Made by a program: the position numbers and the translations under genes. A stretch of 64,000 bases of DNA from Pedobacter boryungensis. GTDB taxonomy: Bacteria > Bacteroidota > Bacteroidia > Sphingobacteriales > Sphingobacteriaceae. Positions 9,539 through 18,502 of this stretch are shown here, piece after piece. Position 1 is the stretch's first letter. Each line of letters opens with the position of its first letter. The stretch lies in NCBI RefSeq assembly GCF_013204825.1, contig NZ_JABMKV010000002.1:1-64000 (forward strand), read 5' to 3'. The notes beneath the pieces are model-generated. The model made no database searches. It saw only the letters and a program-made list of their open reading frames with translations, and was not told the DNA's origin.

Positions 9539-11245
9539 TTATAATCCATCACCATATTTAAAGAAGCTGTTTACCGAAACTGGTAATTTACCAGTTGGCA
9601 TTAATTCATTTTTAAATACAGATGCCGCAGCTTTTTGCATAAAATCTTCTTTTTGATATGCTACTAAAAGTGCCTTTGCATTTTCCAATCCTGGCATAGC
9701 AGCTAAATTATATGGATTAGCTAATATTACAAATGCCGCATCTTTCTTAGCCATATCTGCCATAAACATTTTTAAATCAGAACTTAAAACCATACCATTC
9801 CCTGGTCTTAAACGTGTATCTACAACATCTATAATTACTTGGTCATCTGGTTTAATTTCTGCTAATACTTTAGAAATCGCGTTAGCATTAGCAGTTTTCT
9901 CTAAACTAAAAGCAATTGAGTTTTTATACCTACTAGCCATTTCTTTTTGAAAAACCGTTGCATCTGGTGTTCCGACATTTATAATTACTGTTCTTTTATT
10001 TGGAGTTAATTGTTGTATAAAGTCTCTTCCTTTTAGCAAGGTCATACTCGCATCAGCTAATTGCTGTAATAGCGCTAAGCTTCCTGGGCGATTTACATCT
10101 TCAACTACATTTTCTTCATTAATGGTTTGTTTAACATTTAAACCCGCCCAATATTTTGCAGTAAGAATTTTCTTTACACTTTCATCAATGCGCTCCATGG
10201 TCAATCGCTGATCTTTTATTGCCTGACGAACCATTTTCACCGCTCTTTTACTGTTTTCAGATAACTCTAAAATATCGTTACCTGCAATTATACCCATCAC
10301 ATCCGCTTCGCCATCTTTAAAGTATTTAACTACTCCCTTCATTCCCATCGCATCAGAAATAATAATGCCTTTAAAGCCAATTTCTTCTTTTAAAATACCA
10401 GTAACTATTGGTTTAGATAAAGTTGAAGGCATATTAGGTGTTGCATCTAACGATGGAATATTCATGTGTGCAATCATTACTCCAGCTGCGCCTTGTTTCA
10501 CCAATTCTTTAAATGGGTACATTTCTAATGTGTCTAATCGTTCTTTGGTAAATTTAAGTTGAGGTAAATCGAAATGCGAATCTACATCGGTATCACCATG
10601 TCCAGGAAAATGTTTAATACTTACTAAGAGACCTCCATCTTGCATTCCTTTCAGATAAGCGGCACCCTTTTCAGCTACATTATATTTATTTTCACCAAAG
10701 GAACGGTAATTAATCACTGGATTTTTTGCATTATTATTTACATCTACATCAGGAGCTAAATTCATGTGCATACCAACTCTTTTAAAGTCTTTGGCTACTT
10801 CTAAACCCATTTTATAGATCAATTCCTTATTTTGGATAGCGCCTAAAGCCATTTGATAAGGATATGCAATTGTACTATCTAAACGCATACCTAAACCCCA
10901 TTCACCATCTGAAGCAATTAGTAAAGGTACACGGGCTAACTTTTGATATTTATTTGTTAAAGCTGCTTGTCTACCAGGACCTCCTTGAAAGAAAACTAAT
11001 CCACCAACTCGTTCCCTTTTAATTACTTTACCTATTGAATCTGTAAATGCTTTACTTTTATTTGTATAGGCAGCAACAAAGAACATTTGTGCAATTTTTT
11101 GCTTTTTATTCAGCTTTTTAAATACAGAATCTACCCATTTTGGTTCCTGCTTTAATAATTCGATATAAGGTGTTTGTTGGGCTTTTGCTTGTGTAGTGGC
11201 AATGCCGATGGCAATACTTAATGTATAAAATAGTACTTTTCTCAT
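9539..11245 (-). CDS. Glycoside hydrolase family 3, beta-N-acetylhexosaminidase (NagZ-like)
   Basis: A 568-residue exported enzyme with signal peptide ending at about residue 22 (ATTQAKAQQ). The GH3 N-terminal barrel carries the NagZ signature KHFPGHGDTDVDSH near residue 211, whose Asp-His pair is the acid/base in this subfamily. The nucleophile motif ISDAMGMKGV lies near residue 298. A C-terminal domain (TLLKGRDFIQQL onward) follows. The likely role is removal of N-acetylglucosamine from muropeptides or chitin-like chains in the periplasm. It is about 200 residues longer than cytosolic NagZ of proteobacteria, as is usual for two-domain forms. It lies alone, divergent from an outer-membrane barrel gene. 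Confidence 0.88.
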   Translation of the reverse strand: MRKVLFYTLSIAIGIATTQAKAQQTPYIELLKQEPKWVDSVFKKLNKKQKIAQMFFVAAYTNKSKAFTDSIGKVIKRERVGGLVFFQGGPGRQAALTNKYQKLARVPLLIASDGEWGLGMRLDSTIAYPYQMALGAIQNKELIYKMGLEVAKDFKRVGMHMNLAPDVDVNNNAKNPVINYRSFGENKYNVAEKGAAYLKGMQDGGLLVSIKHFPGHGDTDVDSHFDLPQLKFTKERLDTLEMYPFKELVKQGAAGVMIAHMNIPSLDATPNMPSTLSKPIVTGILKEEIGFKGIIISDAMGMKGVVKYFKDGEADVMGIIAGNDILELSENSKRAVKMVRQAIKDQRLTMERIDESVKKILTAKYWAGLNVKQTINEENVVEDVNRPGSLALLQQLADASMTLLKGRDFIQQLTPNKRTVIINVGTPDATVFQKEMASRYKNSIAFSLEKTANANAISKVLAEIKPDDQVIIDVVDTRLRPGNGMVLSSDLKMFMADMAKKDAAFVILANPYNLAAMPGLENAKALLVAYQKEDFMQKAAASVFKNELMPTGKLPVSVNSFFKYGDGL

Positions 11246-11557
11246 TTCTTTCCGATTGTAGATTGGCTATAAAATTAGGTAAAATATTAAAGTTTTAGGC
11301 TGTAAATACGCAAACATCGTAATTGCCAATATTAAATATTTAATAGATAACTCAAGTTATAGAGTGGTTATTGTATTATATTTAATACACTTTAGTGGGT
11401 ATTTTTAAAAGTTGTGCCTTCTTATTTTTAAATGTTTAAACACTGTTTAAATGGCTAATATTCAATCCGTATTACATTAATTATAGCGTTACAGAAAATA
11501 ATTTAATCGTTTTGGCACATTTATTCCTTAGGGATAGGAAATTAAAATTGTAAAAAA
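11246..11557. other. Divergent intergenic region with palindrome and weak promoter-like sites
   Basis: This 312-bp spacer separates the GH3 and barrel genes. It contains the palindrome at 11373-11388 and an AT-rich body. At 11513-11527 the sequence TGGCACATTTATTCC resembles a sigma-54 site with the key -12 G replaced by C. No gene is supported. Confidence 0.5.
11373..11388. promoter_or_regulatory. GTATTA-N4-TAATAC palindrome (possible operator)
   Basis: GTATTA-TATT-TAATAC is a perfect 6+6 palindrome, followed by ACTTTAGTGG. The same arrangement with ATTTAGTAG after it is found at 16635-16650, and a related site at 18511-18525. Confidence 0.35.
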
Positions 11558-12178
11558 ATGAAAAAAATATTTATTCTAGCAATTGGCTTGTTTATAACGG
11601 GCGTTGCAAATGCACAATCAACTGATAAGGCTATTCGACTAGGTGTTAAAGCGGGTGCTAACTATTCTAATATTATTAAAGATGATGGAAACAATGATTT
11701 TAAAACTGATTATTTAGTGGGTTACCATGCAGGTATTACCTTAGATATTCCGTTGTTACCTAATTTAGCATTTACACCGGAGGCTTTGTACTCTACTAAA
11801 GGTTACAAATCGAGTTCTACTTTTGGCGATTTCACTCAAACCACTCATTTTATTGATATTCCTATTTTAGCTAGTATTAAATTAGCTGAAGGATTAAATG
11901 TTGTAGCTGGTCCACAAGTATCATTCTTATTGTCTACTACTAATAAATTTGAGAATGGTTTTGGTACAGCTGAGCAAAAAATTGTAGAAGATGATTCTGA
12001 TCGTTTTAAAAAGAGCTTAGTAGGTGGTGTAATAGGATTTAGATATGACTTTAGCAATAAAGTTGGTATTAATGGTCGTTATGCCTTAGACTTCCAAAAA
12101 AATAATGAAAATGGAAGTACACAAACTCCAGAGTATAAAAACCAAGTATTCCAATTAGGTTTAGGTATTAAATTTTAA
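11558..12178 (+). CDS. Outer-membrane beta-barrel protein, PorT-like
   Basis: A 206-residue protein with a clear signal peptide (MKKIFILAIGLFITGVANAQ) and a run of amphipathic strands (LGVKAGANYSNIIKD, YHAGITLDIPLL, LAFTPEALYSTKGY, VGINGRYALDF). It ends in aromatic-free strand FQLGLGIKF, with terminal Phe as expected for barrel assembly signals. This is the eight-strand 'outer membrane beta-barrel domain' common in Bacteroidota. The function is unknown; PorT proteins of type IX secretion share the fold, but this is not evidence of that role. A strong terminator follows at once. Confidence 0.8.
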   Translation: MKKIFILAIGLFITGVANAQSTDKAIRLGVKAGANYSNIIKDDGNNDFKTDYLVGYHAGITLDIPLLPNLAFTPEALYSTKGYKSSSTFGDFTQTTHFIDIPILASIKLAEGLNVVAGPQVSFLLSTTNKFENGFGTAEQKIVEDDSDRFKKSLVGGVIGFRYDFSNKVGINGRYALDFQKNNENGSTQTPEYKNQVFQLGLGIKF

Positions 12179-12213
12179 GTTAACAAAGCACAATTGCACA
12201 AGTTAATTAAGGG

Positions 12214-12243
12214 AGACCGCTTTATTAAAGGCGGTCTTTTTTG
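12214..12243 (+). terminator. Rho-independent terminator after barrel gene
   Basis: AGACCGC and GCGGTCT pair around a TTTATTAAAG loop and are followed by a run of six T, 36 bases past the barrel stop codon. Confidence 0.9.
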
Positions 12244-12333
12244 TTTCGACGATTATATTTCTTAAAACAATACGATAATTAAAAAGTTATATTAACAACG
12301 CTCTGCAATAGTATTAACCTAAAATTATATGTT

Positions 12334-12507
12334 ATGAAAAATGTAAGCACACCAAAAAATAACCCAACTGTACAAGGTGGTTCAAAAGCAGATAGAGCAA
12401 CTCACAACGTTAAATTGGATAAAAAAGAAAATGGTATCAGCAATGCTGGTGGACAACGATCAGATCAAACCTCAAATAAAGATAATCAAAGAAAAAGAGG
12501 AGAATAA
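12334..12507 (+). CDS. Small hydrophilic protein, 57 residues
   Basis: A short reading frame running from ATG at 12334 to TAA at 12505-12507. It encodes a lysine-, asparagine- and glycine-rich chain with no hydrophobic core, starting MKNVSTPKNNPTVQGGSKAD and ending NKDNQRKRGE. It sits between two rho-independent terminators, one ending before it and one directly after its stop, as expected for its own transcript. The start is preceded by an A/T-rich stretch as in neighbours. It looks intrinsically disordered. I do not recognise the family; small hydrophilic stress proteins look similar in composition. The coding call rests on the flanking terminators and composition. Confidence 0.65.
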   Translation: MKNVSTPKNNPTVQGGSKADRATHNVKLDKKENGISNAGGQRSDQTSNKDNQRKRGE

Positions 12508-12513
12508 TTAGTA

Positions 12514-12541
12514 AAGCATCAGTTAACGCTGGTGCTTTTTA
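12514..12541 (+). terminator. Terminator after the 57-residue gene
   Basis: AGCATCAG pairs with CTGGTGCT across a TTAACG loop (one G-T pair) and ends in five T. It overlaps the last codons of the convergent gene at 12539. Confidence 0.8.
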
Positions 12542-13207
12542 TTGTTTTGCCAATTCTATAATATCTCTTACTTCTAAAATTCTTCTTTCTTTATCAGATT
12601 TTGTAGCATTTATCATTGCTAAACTTATCTCTTGTAGGCTTACAAAGCTATTTTGATTAATTGCTTTTAAAACAGGGAATAACCACATAAAAAACTTATA
12701 AAAGTTATGCGTGTTTTTTAACCCCTTAATGGGTTTTATTATTCCCGGCCGGAAATTGAATACTTGCTTAAATGGCAATTTCATTAAATCATTTTCCGTT
12801 TTACCTTTTACAATTGCCCAATTTATACTACCCTTTTCGCTGCTATTTGTACCAGCGCCAGAAACATAGCAGAAAGTCATATCAGGATTTAATTTACTTA
12901 AGGTTTGAGCTACATGTAAGGTAAGTGTGTGGGTAAGTTTGAAATACTGATCTTTATCCATTCCCACAGAGGAAACGCCTAAACAAAAAAAACAGGCATT
13001 ATATCCTTTTAATTCATTTTCTATGGAAGAGAAATCGAAAAAATCTTGATGAATAATCTCTTTTAATTTAGGATGATGATATCCGCAGGATTTACGGTTA
13101 ATTACCAAAATCGCTTCAACATTTGGATTTTGAAGACATTCGTATAACACGCCTTCGCCAACCATGCCAGTTGTACCCGTAATTATAGCTTTTACTTTTG
13201 CATCCAT
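12539..13207 (-). CDS. NAD(P)-binding atypical SDR, HTATIP2-like
   Basis: A 222-residue Rossmann-fold protein. The dinucleotide loop is IITGTTGMVGEGVLYECL near residue 8, with LVINRKS after the second strand. It continues with FFCLGVSSVGMDKDQYFKL and FCYVSGAGTNSSEKGSINW, where the YxxxK pair of classical SDRs is not evident. C-terminal FRPGIIKPIKGLKNTH fits the epimerase-like 'NAD(P)H-binding' families. Such proteins are annotated as oxidoreductases of unknown substrate. It is transcribed alone, convergent with the small protein gene. Confidence 0.75.
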   Translation of the reverse strand: MDAKVKAIITGTTGMVGEGVLYECLQNPNVEAILVINRKSCGYHHPKLKEIIHQDFFDFSSIENELKGYNACFFCLGVSSVGMDKDQYFKLTHTLTLHVAQTLSKLNPDMTFCYVSGAGTNSSEKGSINWAIVKGKTENDLMKLPFKQVFNFRPGIIKPIKGLKNTHNFYKFFMWLFPVLKAINQNSFVSLQEISLAMINATKSDKERRILEVRDIIELAKQ

Positions 13208-13267
13208 TTTATTTAAATATGAAACTAATTTAACTATTATTTAGATTTTTATATGATAAGCGAGTAT

Positions 13268-13275
13268 TATATTTG
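13268..13275 (+). promoter_or_regulatory. Bacteroidota -7 box before small membrane protein
   Basis: TATATTTG is an exact TAnnTTTG match 20 bases before the ATG at 13295. The longer reading from 13253 starts upstream of this box and would not be on the transcript. Confidence 0.55.
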
Positions 13276-13294
13276 TCATGTAAAATATGCATTT

Positions 13295-13519
13295 ATGCCC
13301 GAATTACTTTTATTATGTGTAATGCTAATTCCGCAAATTGTTGCTGGCGTTTTTGCAAAAAGCATGGGCAGAAATTTTTGGTTCTGGTTTTTTATTTCTT
13401 TCCTTATTCCAATAATTTCCTTAGTTGTTTTACTCTTTTTGGATGATAAAACTGAAGGGGCAAAAGGATATGAATTAGCGGATCATGTTAATCCACGTGA
13501 TAAAGAGGATAAAGTATAA
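13295..13519 (+). CDS. Small two-helix membrane protein
   Basis: A 74-residue protein with two hydrophobic segments, LLLLCVMLIPQIVAGVFA and FWFWFFISFLIPIISLVVL, separated by KSMGRN, and an acidic-basic C-terminal tail (DDKTEGAKGYELADHVNPRD). The glycine and asparagine in the short loop suggest a helical hairpin in the inner membrane. I chose the ATG at 13295 rather than 13253 because of the -7 box between them. No function is recognised. Similar short membrane proteins are frequent in this phylum. Confidence 0.65.
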   Translation: MPELLLLCVMLIPQIVAGVFAKSMGRNFWFWFFISFLIPIISLVVLLFLDDKTEGAKGYELADHVNPRDKEDKV

Positions 13520-13533
13520 TAACTAAACAGCTA

Positions 13534-14280
13534 TTACTTTATAAATTCTGAATAACTCTTTTTAATATAAAGGATCATTTCGTATTCATTTAAGCGCTTT
13601 GCCTCTTGAATTGTTGGTCGATATCGTTGCATAAAATTTTGTAGCGAATCTGCTTTTAGGTGTGTAATTAATTCGACTTTTCCTTTTGAAAATACATGAT
13701 CAACGTAATTCATGTCTTCATCTTTTAACAAGGTTTGTTTCAGTTTAGAAACAGGAGTTTTATTTTTTCCTAATAAGTTAAAGACTTGTAAAACATTTAA
13801 ACTGATAATCGATGCCGTAGAATTTGGATTCGTATTGGCAAATGGTGATTTATAGGATGGTGACTTTTGGATAAAAATATCGCTAATTCTCGGAGCTTTA
13901 TAGTCAAAGACTTTTGCATATTCTTTTCTTAGGTTTAAAGAATCGAGTTTATAGTTTCTAGCACCTTTAATAATTACTGCATTTAAGTTGATTGGACTTG
14001 ATTTAAGACTAATTCTGAGCGTATCTTTGAGCATTTCCTTAGTAATTGATACTTCATAAGTTTCATAGCCCACATTTCTAAAACTTATTTTTGCTCCATT
14101 TTTAAGTATACCAAGATTAAATTTCCCCGTTGCACTAGTAAATGTTGTTGAATTTTCAGTAATCACCTGCACATTTTCTATAGGTAATTTTGTGATATCA
14201 TCTATCACATATCCATTTACATTTTGTGCAAAAACTTGATTTGAAAAAAGTAGTAATGTTAAAATAAAAAAGGATTTCAT
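13534..14280 (-). CDS. Exported CarboxypepD_reg-like domain protein
   Basis: A 248-residue exported protein. After a signal peptide ending VFAQ it has one carboxypeptidase-regulatory-like beta-sandwich (NVNGYVIDDITKLPIENVQV to RISLKSSPINLNAVII, residues 20-110). The C-terminal half has no known domain but ends LQNFMQRYRPTIQEAKRL and YIKKSYSEF, which resembles the end of the protein at 21518-22225. The two are probably paralogues. The sandwich domain usually occurs at the start of TonB-dependent receptors; here it stands alone. A location in the periplasm or on the outer membrane is likely. Function unknown. Confidence 0.75.
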   Translation of the reverse strand: MKSFFILTLLLFSNQVFAQNVNGYVIDDITKLPIENVQVITENSTTFTSATGKFNLGILKNGAKISFRNVGYETYEVSITKEMLKDTLRISLKSSPINLNAVIIKGARNYKLDSLNLRKEYAKVFDYKAPRISDIFIQKSPSYKSPFANTNPNSTASIISLNVLQVFNLLGKNKTPVSKLKQTLLKDEDMNYVDHVFSKGKVELITHLKADSLQNFMQRYRPTIQEAKRLNEYEMILYIKKSYSEFIK

Positions 14281-14370
14281 CGTTTTAATTCTTTAGCTAA
14301 ATTAAAACTTAATGATTTGGCTGTTAAAACTTTAACAGACGTTAACATTTTAAGAATTGCATTAAACGAC

Positions 14371-14404
14371 AAAGCACCACTTCTTTTTAGAAGTGGTGCT
14401 TTAT
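14371..14404. terminator. Strong hairpin between DPP and CarboxypepD_reg genes
   Basis: A perfect 14-bp stem (arms 14371-14384 and 14389-14402) lies 29 bases past the peptidase stop codon. The T-rich tail is better on the plus strand, so termination of the minus-strand peptidase mRNA is inferred from position. Confidence 0.7.
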
Positions 14405-14432
14405 TTTTATATACTGCTATATCTTGAGTTTA

Positions 14433-16580
14433 TTAATTTCTAGGTCTTTGTGCTCCACCCATTAAATAATCTTTAGGTGGTTCCATACCTAATAGATTTT
14501 GCACAAAATAATCCCAACGTCTACGCATCATGTACGATGAGTACGGTCCATAACCATGTGCACTATTAGGGAATAATACCAAATCAAAGCTTTTATTCGC
14601 TTTTTCTAAAGCCTCAACTACTAACATTGTATTAGATGGTGGAACATTATTATCCATCATACCGTGAGCTAACATTAATTTTCCTTTTAGGTTTTTAGCA
14701 TAGTTCTGGTTTGCTTGGGCTTCATAATTAGAATTTTCAACTAAGCCATTGTAGCGTTCGCCCCAATCATCCTCATAGTTACGGTTATCGTGGTTTCCTG
14801 ATTCGGCTATACCTACTTTAAAGAAATCTGGATAACGGAACATCGCTGCAGCAGTTGCAAAACCACCACCTGAGTGACCCCAAATACCTACTTTATTGGT
14901 ATCTATTGGATATGTTTTTGATAGTTGTCTAATTGCAGCAATCTGATCTGGCAAAGTATTTTCTGCCATATTTCCATAACTCATATCATGGAAGCTTTTT
15001 GAACGGAAAGGATTGCTTGTACCCTCTATAACAACAACAATAAAGCCTAATTCAGCTAATGCCTGATGATCACCTCTTGATGCTGAAAACGACCAGCTAC
15101 CTACGCTTCCGCCTTGCGGACCCGGATAAATATAATCGATAACGGGATATTTTTTATTCACATCCATTTTAGTTGGCGTAAATACCAAGCCATAAATATC
15201 TGTTGTACCATCATTCGCTTTTACATTCACTGAAATTGGTGCTTTCCAACCTGTAGCGGCTAATCTCGAAACACTTGTTTTTTCTAAACTAGTAACCAAT
15301 TTCCCTTTCAAATCCCTATAAGCCATTGTTGCAGGTATTTCTGGAGTAGAATAGGTATCTACAAAATAATTGTTTGATGGAGAGAAGGTGATCGTATGAT
15401 TTCCTTGATCTGGAGTTAATAGAGTAAGATTTTTACCATCAAAGCCAATTTTATAGAAATAGCTAAAGTATGGATTTCCAGGTTCACGGCCGTTACCCAT
15501 AAAATATAGCACCCTATTTTTCTCATCTACTCTAAGTAATTTCGAAACTAACCAATCGCCTTTTGTAATTTGATTTTTTAATTTTCCAGTAGTTGAATCA
15601 TATAAATAAAGATGTCCCCAATTATCGCGTTCAGAATACCAGATAATTTCTTTAGAACCCGGTAAATAACGCCAGTTGATTGCTCCACGGCCCGATTCGA
15701 ATTGTGTTTTTACTGTTTCTTCAAACACTTCCCTAACAGCTCCTGTATTCGCATCTGCAATGCGAAATTTCTCTTGTTTGTGATCTCTTGATGTAGATAA
15801 AAATGCCATTTCAGAGCCATCGGCTTTCCAATCAATATCATCAAAAGTGCCGCTACTTGCAATATCATCGCTCAATGTAGCTCTATGCGGATCTGCAGGA
15901 ATATTTAAGCTAACTACTTTTGCATTTTCTACATCGATAATTACTCTTCTAATAGTAGCAATTACTTTATCCCCTGGTAAAGGATATTTCCAAGCTTTTA
16001 AAACTGGCGCACCAACATTAGTTGTTACCAAATACATATCGCTCACATTTCTTTGATCTTGCTGAAACGTAGCTACTTTTTTTGAATCCGGAGACCAACG
16101 TACAATTGGCCCATCACTCATTGTCCAACCAGCATTATCAGTTGCGTAACCGTAATTTTTAATGCCGTCTGTAGTTAGTTGCGTTTCTTTTTTGCTCTCA
16201 ACATCTCTAACCCACAAATTCCAGTCTTTTATGAAAACAGTTTTTTTGCCATCAGGCGAAGTAACACCACTACCACCTCTTGCGCCACGGCCTCCAAAAC
16301 CTTGACCAGCGTCAGCTGTGTATTCTGTAGTTAATGTTTTAGTTTTCTTAACTGGATCTACCACAAAAGTTTGATTTCCACCTTGATTCCTTACCGTATA
16401 CCAAAATTTATCATTGTCTAACCAATTTAATCTTCCTGGCACTCCATCAATAAACTTCTCGGTATTGTAACTCATAAAGCTCTCGGCTCTTTCATAGTCT
16501 TTTGCGGTAAGACTACCTTGTTGGGCATTTGCAGCAAATGTTAATGCTATTGCTGATGCCGTAAGTAAATATTTTTTCAT
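14433..16580 (-). CDS. S9 family peptidase, dipeptidyl-peptidase IV type
   Basis: A 715-residue exported serine peptidase. Signal peptide: MKKYLLTASAIALTFAANAQ. Residues about 40-450 form the beta-propeller of DPP IV proteins (repeats such as WSPDSKKVATF and DIDWKADGSEMAFLS). The C-terminal alpha/beta hydrolase has the nucleophile in WGHSGGGFA (Ser near 570), Asp in HGMMDNNVPP (near 643) and His in NSAHGYG (near 674). It would remove dipeptides in the periplasm. The length fits the family. A hairpin follows the gene, and its upstream region carries a palindrome and an 11-bp repeat array. The neighbours are unrelated. Confidence 0.9.
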   Translation of the reverse strand: MKKYLLTASAIALTFAANAQQGSLTAKDYERAESFMSYNTEKFIDGVPGRLNWLDNDKFWYTVRNQGGNQTFVVDPVKKTKTLTTEYTADAGQGFGGRGARGGSGVTSPDGKKTVFIKDWNLWVRDVESKKETQLTTDGIKNYGYATDNAGWTMSDGPIVRWSPDSKKVATFQQDQRNVSDMYLVTTNVGAPVLKAWKYPLPGDKVIATIRRVIIDVENAKVVSLNIPADPHRATLSDDIASSGTFDDIDWKADGSEMAFLSTSRDHKQEKFRIADANTGAVREVFEETVKTQFESGRGAINWRYLPGSKEIIWYSERDNWGHLYLYDSTTGKLKNQITKGDWLVSKLLRVDEKNRVLYFMGNGREPGNPYFSYFYKIGFDGKNLTLLTPDQGNHTITFSPSNNYFVDTYSTPEIPATMAYRDLKGKLVTSLEKTSVSRLAATGWKAPISVNVKANDGTTDIYGLVFTPTKMDVNKKYPVIDYIYPGPQGGSVGSWSFSASRGDHQALAELGFIVVVIEGTSNPFRSKSFHDMSYGNMAENTLPDQIAAIRQLSKTYPIDTNKVGIWGHSGGGFATAAAMFRYPDFFKVGIAESGNHDNRNYEDDWGERYNGLVENSNYEAQANQNYAKNLKGKLMLAHGMMDNNVPPSNTMLVVEALEKANKSFDLVLFPNSAHGYGPYSSYMMRRRWDYFVQNLLGMEPPKDYLMGGAQRPRN

Positions 16581-16634
16581 AATTTATTTTCTTATGGGAT
16601 AAAAATAAGATGTTTTCTATCTATTGATTTCAAC

Positions 16635-16650
16635 GTATTAGGAATAATAC
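16635..16650. promoter_or_regulatory. GTATTA-N4-TAATAC palindrome upstream of DPP gene
   Basis: GTATTA-GGAA-TAATAC is a perfect 6+6 palindrome 55 bases upstream of the peptidase ATG, followed by ATTTAGTAG. It overlaps a TACGTTG stretch on the minus strand that might be part of the promoter. Confidence 0.4.
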
Positions 16651-16730
16651 ATTTAGTAGTTATATGGCTTTATGTATTAAACGCAATTTAACACATTAAG
16701 TATTTCCTCGGATTTACCTTGCACTTTATT

Positions 16731-16810
16731 CGGGGTTTAGTCGGATTCAATTGTCACAAGTCCGACCAAACCCCGACCGAACTCCGACCAAAGTCCGACT
16801 AAGGCCCGAT
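16731..16810. repeat. Inverted repeat leading into an 11-bp tandem array
   Basis: Arms 16731-16745 and 16761-16775 match in 14 of 15 positions. From 16762 the core CCGAC or CCGAT recurs at 16762, 16773, 16784, 16795 and 16806, exactly 11 bp apart. The block is GC-rich compared with its surroundings. Confidence 0.8.
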
Positions 16811-16916
16811 CCAAGAATGTTTAAATTGTGGCAATTTACACTGTTTTCAGAGAGTCGCACAAGCCAAAGATGGATGCATTAACTTTTTATTTTGTAGTCT
16901 TTCGGGTCTTTTGAAA

Positions 16917-16947
16917 ACAAAAAATGCCCAAGCTTTCGCAAGGGCAT
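16917..16947 (-). terminator. Terminator of pyruvate kinase gene
   Basis: On the minus strand ATGCCC pairs with GGGCAT, with an inner TTGCGAAAGCTT hairpin, and is followed by a run of T. It lies 24 bases past the pyk stop. Confidence 0.85.
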
Positions 16948-16970
16948 CTCCTTATTATATTTGATCAGAT

Positions 16971-18401
16971 TTAGTCTATAACAGTAATTTTAAGCATGTT
17001 TGTTTTGCCTTTAACTTCCATTGGAATAGCAGCTGTATTGATAATTACATCACCTTTTTTAATTAATTTTTTCTTTTTCAAGAAATCGTTAACCTCGGTA
17101 ATGGTATTATCGGTACTCTCAAATTTATCGTAATAAAACCCTCTTACACCCCACACTAAACTTAATGTATTTAACAAAGCCTCATTACTTGTAAAAATAA
17201 ATATTGGAGATTCTGGGCGATGACTAGCAATTTCAAAAGCTGTATAACCACTTAATGTCATTGAAACGATACCGACAGCATTAGTCTGTTTAGAAAGAAA
17301 ACAAGCAGAATCGCAAACTGCATCACTTAAGAAACTATCTGAATTTGGTATTAAAAATTTCTCTGGGTGGAAAGGATAATTGTTATCTTCAATATTAGAA
17401 ATAATTTTCTGCATCGTTTCTATTACAATTAACGGAAACTCACCTACCGATGTCTCTCCGCTTAACATTACAGCATCTGCACCATCTAAAACTGAATTCG
17501 CTACATCATTTACTTCAGCACGTGTTGGACGAGGTGTAGTAATCATGCTTTCTAGCATTTGGGTAGCAATAATTACTGGTTTAGAAGCTGCTCTACACTT
17601 TCTTACAATCATTTTTTGCAATAATGGCACTTCTTCCATTGGCATTTCTACTCCCAAATCTCCACGGGCAACCATAATTGCATCAGAAACAGCAATAATT
17701 TCATCGATATTAGCAATTGCCTCTGGTTTTTCAATTTTAGCAACAACCCTAGCGGTTTTTCCTCTTGCTTTAATAATATCTTTTAGCTCGATAATATCCT
17801 CTGCATTACGCACAAAAGATAAACCGATCCATTCTACATCATTTTCTAAAACAAATTCTAAGTTTTTACGATCTTCTATAGTTAATGAAGGGATAGAAAC
17901 TTTAGTATTTGGAAGATTTACACCTTTTCTAGAAGTTAAAATACCACCATGAACGATTTCGCAAACTACTTCATCCTTATAATTTGTTTCAATCACTCGC
18001 ATCTGTAATTTCCCATCATCTAAAAGGATAATTTCACCTGCTTTTACATCTTGTGGGAAGTTTTCATAGGTGATATAAATCCGTTCTTCATTACCCACAC
18101 ATTCTTGAGTAGTAATAACTGTACGGTTACCATTAACTAAGTGAATACCACCATCTTTAACAGTTCCAATTCGGATTTTCGGTCCTTGCAAATCGGCTAA
18201 GATGCCAACATTATATTTATATTTTTTATTGATGCTACGTATGGTATCTAAAACTTCTTGATGATCAGCCTGAGAACCATGAGAAAAATTAAGACGGCAA
18301 ACATCTAATCCTGCATTAAACATGCTATACAAAACATCTGGTTTGGCTGATGCCGGACCTAAAGTGGCCACTATTTTAGTTCTGGAATGAAATGGTTTCA
18401 T
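16971..18401 (-). CDS. pyk: Pyruvate kinase
   Basis: A 476-residue cytoplasmic enzyme converting phosphoenolpyruvate and ADP to pyruvate and ATP. It starts MKPFHSRTKIVATLGPAS, the usual opening. The active-site block is VVAKIEKPEAIANIDEII, with MVARGDLGVEMP (metal and substrate binding) and PTRAEVNDVANSVLDGADAV after it. The beta-barrel B domain lies at about residues 72-170, and the C-terminal domain is present. The length is normal. A promoter with both elements lies upstream, and a palindrome sits in its spacer, which suggests regulation. A terminator follows. Confidence 0.95.
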   Translation of the reverse strand: MKPFHSRTKIVATLGPASAKPDVLYSMFNAGLDVCRLNFSHGSQADHQEVLDTIRSINKKYKYNVGILADLQGPKIRIGTVKDGGIHLVNGNRTVITTQECVGNEERIYITYENFPQDVKAGEIILLDDGKLQMRVIETNYKDEVVCEIVHGGILTSRKGVNLPNTKVSIPSLTIEDRKNLEFVLENDVEWIGLSFVRNAEDIIELKDIIKARGKTARVVAKIEKPEAIANIDEIIAVSDAIMVARGDLGVEMPMEEVPLLQKMIVRKCRAASKPVIIATQMLESMITTPRPTRAEVNDVANSVLDGADAVMLSGETSVGEFPLIVIETMQKIISNIEDNNYPFHPEKFLIPNSDSFLSDAVCDSACFLSKQTNAVGIVSMTLSGYTAFEIASHRPESPIFIFTSNEALLNTLSLVWGVRGFYYDKFESTDNTITEVNDFLKKKKLIKKGDVIINTAAIPMEVKGKTNMLKITVID

Positions 18402-18502
18402 TTATTATTATTTTATTGATGATAAAACAAAAAAGTAGAAATTATTAAAAATAACGTTGTTTTATCTAATTGTTTATGTTGCGTTTCAGTTTTATTAAGA
18501 TT

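Larger units (their letters stand above)
16581..16970. other. 390-bp spacer with palindrome and repeats
   Basis: This spacer lies between the DPP start and the pyruvate kinase stop. It holds the palindrome at 16635-16650, the inverted repeat and 11-bp array at 16731-16810, and the pyk terminator at 16917-16947. No gene is supported. Confidence 0.6.

Noticed and set aside
17380..17952. A 190-codon frame opposite pyruvate kinase
   Set aside because: It is antisense to a well-supported gene and shows no domain or promoter.
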